From: Proteobacteria bacterium UBA7821
Lineage (GTDB): Bacteria; Pseudomonadota; Gammaproteobacteria; Comchoanobacterales; Comchoanobacteraceae
Length of the DNA stretch: 11,526 nucleotides
NCBI GenBank assembly: GCA_002480165.1
Contig: DLBP01000024.1
Coordinates: 1-11,526, forward strand
Direction of reading: 5' to 3'
Shown here: positions 6,362-11,526 of the stretch, in pieces
Layout: every line of letters begins with the position of its first letter
Numbering within the stretch: the first letter of the stretch is position 1
Translations under genes and position numbers: made by a program
The notes under the pieces: generated by a model
What the model was told of the DNA's origin: nothing
The model's database searches: none
The model's input: the letters and a program-made list of their open reading frames with translations, nothing else

Positions 6362-7105
6362 TTATTGCCTAACAGCGTCGATTAATTCAGAGAAAACCTC
6401 TTCTGACATAGCACCTGGAGATACGAGTACAGAATCCACCTGATCGACAGCGGCGATATAAAACATGGGTGTGGCAGCCAGATTTAAAGTGATGGCTAGC
6501 GCCTGATTCGCCTCAACAAAACTCTTCATGTCGGGTGAATTGGCTAGAGAAACCCATTCTTGACTGAATCGGTTAGCTTTAACAATTTCACTAACTCGGT
6601 TTTTATCCATCACCCTTTTCTCCGCTGCGAATGCATTGGACAAATCTTGATAGGCAGTATCACTAAATGATTTGGCAGCGTAAGCCATTTGTGAGGCAAA
6701 GCGAGAACCCTCTCCAAACATAGGCAATGGACGAGACACTACTAACACGTCTGGATTTTTGGCGAGCACCTCATGCATGACTGGAATCATTGAACGGCAA
6801 GCGCCGCAATTGTAATCAAAAAATTCGGCTATCACCACTTTGGGGTTTTCTGTATTACCGGTTAAAATAACCCCTTTTTTTGCAGAAAAGACTTCATCAA
6901 AATGATCAGCAACGGCCTGAGAGGCTTCTTTTTCCATCCGCTGCTCTTCAAGCTGTCGATACTTGATCAGAGCATCATAAATTAATTTGGGCTGCTGCTC
7001 TATCACCTGCTTGACGGTATCAGCCATACTGCCAGTGGCAGCATCAGCATGCAATATAGAACACAAACAAAGAAGACCATACAATACATTAAAACGACGA
7101 CTCAT
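6362..7105 (-). CDS. Periplasmic DsbA-family thiol-disulfide protein (Com1/ScsC-like)
   Basis: This is a thioredoxin-fold protein of the DsbA superfamily that should form, reduce or isomerise disulfides in the periplasm. The 247 residues begin with a signal peptide (basic SRR, then a hydrophobic core, cleavage near residue 22). Residues about 30-70 form a helical N-terminal stalk (IEQQPKLIYDAL), as in Com1 and ScsC proteins, where this part mediates oligomerisation. The active site is CGAC (100-103) in EFFDYNCGACRSM, and the cis-proline is Thr212-Pro213. I chose the ATG at 7105, with AAGG five bases upstream; a TTG at 7120 would add five residues but has a poor context. A CGAC site with a threonine before the cis-Pro does not settle oxidase versus isomerase. 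It is a single gene, convergent with the TolC-family gene. Confidence 0.87.
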   Translation of the reverse strand: MSRRFNVLYGLLCLCSILHADAATGSMADTVKQVIEQQPKLIYDALIKYRQLEEQRMEKEASQAVADHFDEVFSAKKGVILTGNTENPKVVIAEFFDYNCGACRSMIPVMHEVLAKNPDVLVVSRPLPMFGEGSRFASQMAYAAKSFSDTAYQDLSNAFAAEKRVMDKNRVSEIVKANRFSQEWVSLANSPDMKSFVEANQALAITLNLAATPMFYIAAVDQVDSVLVSPGAMSEEVFSELIDAVRQ

Positions 7106-7134
7106 AAACACCTTAATCAAATATTACCAATACA

Positions 7135-7163
7135 ACAATAACCCAATCCAACAACATATTCAA
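7135..7163 (-). promoter_or_regulatory. Possible promoter of the DsbA-like gene
   Basis: On the minus strand TTGAAT (7158-7163) and TATTGT (7135-7140) are 17 bases apart, each matching four of six consensus bases. The predicted start near 7128 leaves a leader of about 23 bases before the ATG at 7105, which fits that start better than the TTG at 7120. Confidence 0.35.
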
Positions 7164-7176
7164 GACATTTAAACAC

Positions 7177-7196
7177 CGCCAAACGGCGTCTTTTTC
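7177..7196 (+). terminator. Terminator-like hairpin in the divergent DsbA-like/DamX-like gap
   Basis: CGCC (7177-7180) and GGCG (7185-7188) form a short GC stem with loop AAAC, followed by TCTTTTT on the plus strand. It looks like a small intrinsic terminator, but no plus-strand gene lies just upstream, so it may only stop antisense transcription through the DsbA-like gene or be coincidental. Confidence 0.25.
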
Positions 7197-7243
7197 CTAC
7201 AAAAAAACACTAGAATGACTGATTACATTGACCTTGTGTTATT

Positions 7244-7252
7244 TGCTATGAT
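7244..7252 (+). promoter_or_regulatory. Extended -10 promoter of the DamX-like gene
   Basis: TGC-TATGAT (7244-7252) is an extended -10 element with five of six core matches. No good -35 lies at the proper distance; a TTGACC at 7228-7233 is too close (13 bases). A start near 7259 would leave a leader of only about 12 bases before the GTG at 7271. Confidence 0.45.
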
Positions 7253-7270
7253 TAGAAGTATTTGTGAATT

Positions 7271-8629
7271 GTGAGTCCGAACTTGTCAAACCAAAGCCTG
7301 ACAAACCTGAACACAGTCTTTAGTTTTCGTCCCTTTGAGGAAATCATTAGGCCTTTTTGTCTTAACCGATTCTTAAATATCGAAGATGAAATCAAAGCAA
7401 TAGAAAAAAATAACCACAAGCTAACTGTTGTAATTGGGGATGAAGGGTCAGGGAAAACTTGTTTGTCTTTTCATCTAACCAGTTCTAACAAAACGCATGC
7501 ATACCGAGTTGTGTGTAGTAATGGTACAAAAATTGCTAATATTGCAAAATTTTGTTTCAACCAAATTAACATCCCACCATTCCAAAACACCGACTCACCA
7601 TCAGATTTATTGCTTAAACTGTGTGATTACCTAAAGGAAAACAACCGACCACTCCATTTAGTACTTGATCAAGCAGATAAGCTTCCCTTAGAGACACTCG
7701 CAGGCATTCTCCATGTCCAAAATAATTGTAGCGGTGATTTGAAATTTGTACTCATTGGTAACAGTACATTGGAGAAAAAACTCACCCAAATAACCAAGTC
7801 TGAGCAAGCACCAACGCACACAGTGTTCACCATTAAACCACTTAACTTTGTGCAGACCCGATCATTTATTCAAGACTCTATATACAACGCATCCAATGGC
7901 CAGTTTACCAAAGCATGCCCATGGTGGATTGTATACAAAGTCTATCGATTATCTAAAGGTAATCCTAGGAAGATCAACGAATACTGTACCACTGACGTTA
8001 TGCATTTCCTGGACAAGCACCATCAGAGCCCGCAAAAGACAAACAACTCACTGTGGCTGATTGTGACATTGCTCGTGATAACAGGGGCGATCGCCTTCCA
8101 AGCAAACCTTTTCCAAAAGGATGATACGCTAACTGTCACCAGCCTTGAATCCACACCAGTTGTTCATGACCACCAACAAGAAATATTGGCATCAAATAGC
8201 AGCGACACGATAACCATAATCGATTCGGTAGCACCTGTTGTTGAGGCCATCTCAATAGACACACAATTAATCCAGCCACCTGTTAACCAAACAGCGATTG
8301 ATTTGAGTATCACTCACTTACAGGATGACATCAACCAAAGCAAAGCGATAGAACAGGCAGACCAAGCGCCTTTAGCAATAGAATTTCCAGAAAAAATTAA
8401 CAATGCCCTGTATACGATCCGACTGGTCAACGCGACAGACACTTCAATGCTCAAACGATTATATAGCAGTCTCAAGGAAAAAGGGTTTCCGGTATCGATT
8501 CACCCATCGGAGCAAGACCAGTCGCAAGCCTTCTCATTGAATCTTGGCATCTACACAAAACCGGCTGATGCAAAACATCTCATCAAAAAGCTTGGCTTAA
8601 ATGATGCAGAAATTATTCAGATACAATAA
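7271..8629 (+). CDS. DamX/ExeA-like membrane protein: AAA NTPase, one membrane helix, SPOR domain
   Basis: The order of domains matches DamX-type proteins, which bind denuded peptidoglycan at the division septum through the SPOR domain. An N-terminal ExeA-like NTPase carries the Walker A GDEGSGKT (residues 56-63) and Walker B LHLVLDQAD (128-136). A single membrane helix (WLIVTLLVITGAIAF, about 260-280) follows. A low-complexity Ser/Thr/Asp/Gln-rich periplasmic linker spans about 285-375. A SPOR-type domain from about 379 to the end begins LYTIRLVN and includes FSLNLGIYTKPADAKHLIKKL. Length is 452 residues. The start is a GTG: a stop lies two codons upstream in frame, no ATG occurs near the N-terminus and no clear ribosome-binding site is seen, so the exact start is uncertain. 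In many gammaproteobacteria damX follows aroK-aroB; here it stands alone, 39 bases before coq7. The function is inferred from domain order only. Confidence 0.8.
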   Translation: MSPNLSNQSLTNLNTVFSFRPFEEIIRPFCLNRFLNIEDEIKAIEKNNHKLTVVIGDEGSGKTCLSFHLTSSNKTHAYRVVCSNGTKIANIAKFCFNQINIPPFQNTDSPSDLLLKLCDYLKENNRPLHLVLDQADKLPLETLAGILHVQNNCSGDLKFVLIGNSTLEKKLTQITKSEQAPTHTVFTIKPLNFVQTRSFIQDSIYNASNGQFTKACPWWIVYKVYRLSKGNPRKINEYCTTDVMHFLDKHHQSPQKTNNSLWLIVTLLVITGAIAFQANLFQKDDTLTVTSLESTPVVHDHQQEILASNSSDTITIIDSVAPVVEAISIDTQLIQPPVNQTAIDLSITHLQDDINQSKAIEQADQAPLAIEFPEKINNALYTIRLVNATDTSMLKRLYSSLKEKGFPVSIHPSEQDQSQAFSLNLGIYTKPADAKHLIKKLGLNDAEIIQIQ

Positions 8630-8668
8630 GAATCATGTTATCTTAAGAATTATCGATGAGGACTATTC

Positions 8669-9298
8669 ATGAGGCATTTATCAACTGTCGACCGATTGAT
8701 ACAAGGCATATCTTTCGTATCTCAAACAAAAATAGACACTGACGCAGAGGATTTATTGTTTGAGTACCATCCAGAGTATGACCAAACATTGTCCGCTGCC
8801 GACAAACAAACAGCAGGACGGCTGATGCGCGTCAACCACTGTGGCGAAATCTGTGCACAAGGACTTTACTTTGGCCAGGCACTCGGCGGCTATCAACAGC
8901 ACATCATTGATGAAATGAATCAGAGCGCACAAGAAGAAAAAGACCACTTTAATTGGTGCCTAAAACGACTAGAACAGTTACACAGCCAGCCCTCTCGGTT
9001 AGCAGCAATCTGGTATATGTCTTCCGTCTGTATCGGTTATACTGTAGCCCGCTGTGGCGATAAACATTCGCTAGGATTTTTAGAAGAAACCGAACGACAA
9101 GTTAGCGAACACCTGATTGAGTACTTGAACTACCTGCCTGAAGATGACTTAAACAGTCGACTAATTATGGAAAAAATGTACGCCGACGAAGTCGGCCATT
9201 CAGAGAAGGCCCGCCAGCTAGGAGCAAGGCGGTTATCAATGCTTGAGTCAGTGACAATGAAAATAACCGCATGGGTAATGAAAGCAATCTGCTATTAG
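8669..9298 (+). CDS. coq7: 2-polyprenyl-3-methyl-6-methoxy-1,4-benzoquinone hydroxylase Coq7
   Basis: Coq7 is a membrane-associated di-iron monooxygenase that hydroxylates demethoxyubiquinone at C6, the step done by the flavoenzyme UbiF in E. coli. At 209 residues it has the family length. All iron ligands are present: Glu60 (NHCGE), Glu90 and His93 (EEKDH), Glu142 (EETERQ), Glu174 and His177 (DEVGH), giving the two ExxH pairs of the ferritin-like four-helix bundle. A hydrophobic segment around residues 112-127 (AAIWYMSSVCIGYTVA) is typical of its membrane association. The ATG has TGAGGA (8657-8662) at a six-base spacing. It follows the DamX-like gene by 39 bases with no obvious promoter between, so the two may share a transcript. 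It ends five bases from the convergent greA stop. Confidence 0.96.
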   Translation: MRHLSTVDRLIQGISFVSQTKIDTDAEDLLFEYHPEYDQTLSAADKQTAGRLMRVNHCGEICAQGLYFGQALGGYQQHIIDEMNQSAQEEKDHFNWCLKRLEQLHSQPSRLAAIWYMSSVCIGYTVARCGDKHSLGFLEETERQVSEHLIEYLNYLPEDDLNSRLIMEKMYADEVGHSEKARQLGARRLSMLESVTMKITAWVMKAICY

Positions 9299-9303
9299 AG
9301 CAA

Positions 9304-9798
9304 TCAAGCCATCTCAAACTTGTATTCAACTGAAAGAATAACGTACTCATCCTGGCCTTGAGGGGTGATTACTTCAAAGCTATCATCGACAAATTTACCA
9401 ATGGCAGCTTTAGCGACTGGCGAACTGTACGATAACTTACCACTTGAAACATCAACTTCATCTTCACCAACAATCGTGAAAGTAAGCGGCTTACTAGTCT
9501 CAACATTCTCAATGGTAACCAGCGACCCAAAAATAACCTTACCTTCATTTTTTAGAGATGATATATCGATCACATCAGCCGTCTGCAATTTTGATTGAAT
9601 AGCCGAAATTTGCATATCAATCGAATCCTTCTCTCGAACAGACTCTTGGAAGTCTGCATTTTCTTTGAGGTCACCATTTTTTCTGGCCTGGTGTATCGCC
9701 TCGATGACATCTGGTAGACGGGCTTTTAATTTATTCATCTTATCGTGTAACATTAGCTTGCCTGCTAAGGTCATTGGGTTTTTTGTCAGCGTAACCAT
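9304..9798 (-). CDS. greA: Transcription elongation factor GreA
   Basis: GreA enters the RNA polymerase secondary channel and stimulates cleavage of backtracked RNA. The 164 residues are slightly longer than the 158 of E. coli, with the difference at the N-terminus (MVTLTKNPMT). The N-terminal coiled coil spans about residues 12-80, with the tip GDLKENADF carrying the acidic pair Asp43 and Glu46. The C-terminal FKBP-like domain follows from about 85. After the tip the sequence reads QESVREKDSID where many GreA have HAAKEQQGFIE, so it is a diverged member; GreB is less likely because of the ENA tip and PMT start. The ATG (9796-9798) shares one base with the rpoH stop (TAATG), with GGGAGA six bases upstream inside rpoH. 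No separate promoter was found, so it is probably translated from the rpoH transcript. Confidence 0.93.
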   Translation of the reverse strand: MVTLTKNPMTLAGKLMLHDKMNKLKARLPDVIEAIHQARKNGDLKENADFQESVREKDSIDMQISAIQSKLQTADVIDISSLKNEGKVIFGSLVTIENVETSKPLTFTIVGEDEVDVSSGKLSYSSPVAKAAIGKFVDDSFEVITPQGQDEYVILSVEYKFEMA

Positions 9799-10700
9799 TA
9801 GAAATCTCCCTTATACAAAAACTCATGCAATTCTTGGGGCAATAAGCCAGTGACAGCTGTTGATAATGCCTGCAGTGCCTGCTTTTCAATTTGCCGAACC
9901 CGCTCAACAGAAATACCAAACCGGTCGGCCAACACCTTTAGCTTCTCTTTACCTTCATCAGACAGCCACCGAGCAACGACAATGGCCTGTGATCGCTCAT
10001 CTAGATTGCACAGCGCTTTTTTCAGAGCAGACATCGCCAAACGCTTTGTCTCACTTGTCTCAAGGGCAACATCTGGTGACGTGGAACGATCGGCCACTAA
10101 AGCAGTTACCGTACCAGAAGCCTCTCCCTCTACCGGTTCATCACCAGCATAAACTAAATCGGAAGTCAAAATTCGATATTCGCTTTCACGAACATCCCTG
10201 GGCTTGACACCGTGCGCCTGTGCAATCATTCCAACTTCATCTTCTGTCAAGTACTGTTTTCTTCTACTGTTCAGACTCGAGCGTAACTTAAAAAACAACT
10301 TTAGCATGGGTTTGGTAGTGACCGTCTTAACAATACGCCAGTTTTTCGTGATGTAATCATGTATTTTAGACTTAATCCAAAATAGAGAAAATGTTGCCAA
10401 CCTAGCTCCCTTGTTGGGATCAAAGCGTTTAACGGCCTCCATCAACCCAACATTGCCCTCCTGAACCAAATCGGCTAACGCCAACCCGTAACCCATGTAA
10501 CCTTTAGCCACATAAACCACATATTTCAAATGAGAAAGAACCATTTTTCGTGCACAATCGACATTGCCTGTTTTTTTATAATCGTCAGCCAACGCTCTCT
10601 CTTCTTCCTCAGTAAGGGGAGCAATTTGATTCACCCAGTTGATGTAGCCCTCTAGGCTTGCAACTGGCTGTAATTTTTGACTGGTTAATAGGTTTTTCAT
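9798..10700 (-). CDS. rpoH: Heat-shock RNA polymerase sigma factor RpoH (sigma-32)
   Basis: RpoH directs RNA polymerase to heat-shock promoters. The 300 residues compare with 284 in E. coli. Region 2 (about residues 50-120) includes the core-binding DLVQEGNVGLM (77-87) and the promoter-melting stretch ATFSLFWIKSKIHDYI. The RpoH box LKLFFKLR (133-140), which distinguishes this sigma from RpoD and RpoS, follows. Region 4 has the helix-turn-helix LADRFGISVERVRQIEKQA (257-275). The ATG at 10700 is preceded by AGGAGA (10712-10717) at eleven bases. The neighbour is greA, not the ftsYEX genes that adjoin rpoH in E. coli and many relatives. The predicted leader is only about 25 bases, so any temperature-sensing RNA fold like that of E. 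coli would have to lie mainly within the coding region; I could not fold it. Confidence 0.95.
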   Translation of the reverse strand: MKNLLTSQKLQPVASLEGYINWVNQIAPLTEEEERALADDYKKTGNVDCARKMVLSHLKYVVYVAKGYMGYGLALADLVQEGNVGLMEAVKRFDPNKGARLATFSLFWIKSKIHDYITKNWRIVKTVTTKPMLKLFFKLRSSLNSRRKQYLTEDEVGMIAQAHGVKPRDVRESEYRILTSDLVYAGDEPVEGEASGTVTALVADRSTSPDVALETSETKRLAMSALKKALCNLDERSQAIVVARWLSDEGKEKLKVLADRFGISVERVRQIEKQALQALSTAVTGLLPQELHEFLYKGDF

Positions 10701-10731
10701 ACCGTTGTGTTTCTCCTATTTTCAATACAAT

Positions 10732-10760
10732 AGTATATCAAAAAAAATCATTAGTTTCAA
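10732..10760 (-). promoter_or_regulatory. Sigma-70 promoter of rpoH-greA
   Basis: On the minus strand TTGAAA (10755-10760) and TATACT (10732-10737) are spaced by 17 bases. The predicted start lies near 10725, leaving about 25 bases before the rpoH ATG. I see no clear sigma-E-type promoter (GAACTT...TCTGA) in the gap. Confidence 0.65.
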
Positions 10761-10866
10761 CTACTCTTAATATATCTAAGGATTCTATTGTTTTTTTCAA
10801 GTAGCCTGTGTTATTTTGTTGACAATATGGTAAGCATTTTCAAACTAAAATGATTCTTTTTAACTT

Positions 10867-11526
10867 ATGGTAATGGACATACTCTACGCCTTTCTCTTCT
10901 ATTTGCCCATTTCATTTCTGTCTTTGGCGACCCTCTGTTTGTCAGTTTGGGGGCTCATACTCATGCTACGCCGAGTGCTCATGATACAAAACCAATATCG
11001 CCAAGCAAGCATTTTTGCCATAGTCACCCTTCTTGCGTATGGTTTATTGGCCACATTAAAGTCATCGGACATCGCCTACGCCTTTCTCATCTATTTGCCC
11101 ACTTCGAGCCTGTTTTTGTTAAGCCTGACTTTGCCTATTTTTGGAGTAGCACTGATGCTACACCATGTGCTCGCGATACAAAGTCAATATCCCCAAGCAA
11201 GCGCTTTTTTCCAAGAATACGCCATCGTTTCCCTTCTTTGGTATAGTCTAGTGCTCGTGTTAGAGCCTGCCGCACTAGGCTTTTGGTGGGCCCACGCCAC
11301 CCCATTTATACTCAGCTCTATCAAAATGTTATACTCTGAAGCGACCTCACAACTCAGGACTAGCTTGGCATCGATCTTATTGTTCACAATGAGTGTTCTA
11401 GCAAACAATATCAATAGCCTACTGGGGTTTTGGCCCAGCCCAATCACGCTTACAGCAAGCCTGTATTGTGCATATCTACAACTGTCGTGGCTACTCTGCC
11501 TCTACACCTCTTCAAAAATAACCGGG
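10867..11526 (+). CDS. Unrecognised multi-pass membrane protein with an internal duplication, 3' end beyond the window
   Basis: From the ATG at 10867 a frame stays open for 220 codons to the window end; an in-frame TAA at 10861-10863 bounds it upstream. A second ATG two codons later is equally possible. There is no clear ribosome-binding site. The protein is strongly hydrophobic with perhaps five to seven membrane segments. Residues 4-50 and 68-114 are copies of one another: both contain YAFL(F/I)YLP, then a hydrophobic stretch ending LML, then V-L-x-I-Q-x-Q-Y-x-QAS; 28 of 47 aligned residues are identical. Similarity continues a little further (AIVTLL versus AIVSLL) after a four-residue insertion in copy 2. 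The third part (residues 135-220) is hydrophobic but not obviously a third copy. It diverges from rpoH; a TTGACA at 10819-10824 lacks a good -10. I do not recognise the family; it is not FtsX by any motif I can see. Confidence 0.72.
   Translation, partial: MVMDILYAFLFYLPISFLSLATLCLSVWGLILMLRRVLMIQNQYRQASIFAIVTLLAYGLLATLKSSDIAYAFLIYLPTSSLFLLSLTLPIFGVALMLHHVLAIQSQYPQASAFFQEYAIVSLLWYSLVLVLEPAALGFWWAHATPFILSSIKMLYSEATSQLRTSLASILLFTMSVLANNINSLLGFWPSPITLTASLYCAYLQLSWLLCLYTSSKITG
10876..11016 (+). repeat. Internal coding duplication, copy 1
   Basis: First copy of a repeat with a period of 192 bases (64 codons) inside the membrane-protein gene. The best-conserved stretch starts at 10885, where TACGCCTTTCTC is followed by TCTATTTGCCCA, one base different from copy 2 over about 25. 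CCAAGCAAGC near the end (11001-11010) is identical in both copies. Confidence 0.85.
11068..11208 (+). repeat. Internal coding duplication, copy 2
   Basis: Second copy of the 64-codon repeat, starting GACATCGCCTACGCC. It aligns codon by codon with copy 1 without gaps over 47 codons, then continues with related sequence after a 12-base insertion (11209-11220, coding FQEY). Since nucleotide similarity is retained at many silent positions, the duplication is probably not very ancient. Confidence 0.85.

Noticed and set aside
7105..7120. Longer DsbA-like protein starting at TTG 7120
   Set aside because: The ATG at 7105 has AAGG at a suitable distance and begins a cleaner signal peptide; the TTG has no ribosome-binding site and would lie about eight bases from the predicted transcript start.
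9850..10207. Two plus-strand frames of 100 and 115 codons opposite rpoH
   Set aside because: They lie entirely antisense to a well-conserved rpoH, have low-complexity composition and lack a ribosome-binding site.
10819..10851. TTGACA followed by TAAAAT as a promoter for the membrane protein
   Set aside because: The spacing is 21 bases, too long for sigma-70, and no better -10 occurs at 16-18 bases.
10947..11246. Plus-strand frame of 99 codons with a repeated TP(S/C)A-DTK-ISPSK pattern
   Set aside because: The apparent repeat is the out-of-frame shadow of the duplicated membrane-protein gene; the hydrophobic frame starting at 10867 explains it and runs on to the window end.
11184..11447. Minus-strand frame of 87 codons
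   Set aside because: Antisense shadow of the membrane-protein gene, without a ribosome-binding site or family resemblance.
10867..11526. Possible FtsX, because ftsX adjoins rpoH in many gammaproteobacteria
   Set aside because: FtsX lies on the same strand as rpoH in that order and has a large periplasmic domain after its first helix; this protein is divergent, densely hydrophobic and duplicated.
1..11526. CRISPR arrays, insertion sequences, integrases, toxin-antitoxin pairs or phage genes
   Set aside because: No regularly spaced short repeats, terminal inverted repeats or matching protein motifs were seen by eye on either strand.

Overview
This window reads as ordinary, tightly packed housekeeping DNA from a low-to-moderate GC gammaproteobacterium. 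I cannot name the genus. Three things support the class: the tRNA-Gln/prs/rplY/pth/ychF order, which matches the block known from pseudomonads and relatives; a UbiK-type ubiquinone accessory factor; and a heat-shock sigma factor with a recognisable RpoH box. Coq7 instead of the E. coli-type UbiF hydroxylase points away from the enterics. No transposase, integrase, phage gene, CRISPR array or rRNA is visible, and no gap between genes exceeds about 200 bases.

Layout, left to right. (1) 1-365, minus: the 5' part of an unrecognised protein that runs off the left edge. (2) 563-3943, minus: a tRNA-Gln(UUG) and then prs, rplY, pth and ychF, with gaps of 16 bases or fewer or 4-base overlaps, apparently transcribed from one strong promoter just upstream of the tRNA. 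(3) 4068-4667, plus: type II thymidine kinase, divergent from the tRNA operon with its own near-consensus promoter. (4) 4738-6323, plus: ubiK overlapping a TolC-family outer-membrane protein gene, ending at a GC-rich hairpin. (5) 6362-7105, minus: a periplasmic DsbA/Com1/ScsC-like thiol-disulfide protein. (6) 7271-9298, plus: a DamX/ExeA-like membrane protein (AAA-type NTPase, one membrane helix, C-terminal SPOR domain) followed by coq7. (7) 9304-10700, minus: rpoH followed by greA, sharing one base in a stop/start overlap. (8) 10867 to the right edge, plus: an unrecognised multi-pass membrane protein carrying an internal duplication of about 64 codons, cut off by the window end.

Themes. The genes cover translation support (tRNA-Gln, bL25, peptidyl-tRNA hydrolase, YchF), nucleotide supply (Prs, Tdk), ubiquinone synthesis (UbiK, Coq7), envelope work (TolC-like, DsbA-like, DamX-like, the duplicated membrane protein) and stress transcription (RpoH, GreA). 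I do not see a convincing new multi-gene system. The items most worth following are the internally duplicated membrane protein beside rpoH, the unrecognised gene at the left edge, the overlaps ubiK/TolC-like and rpoH/greA, and two deviations in conserved parts of Prs.
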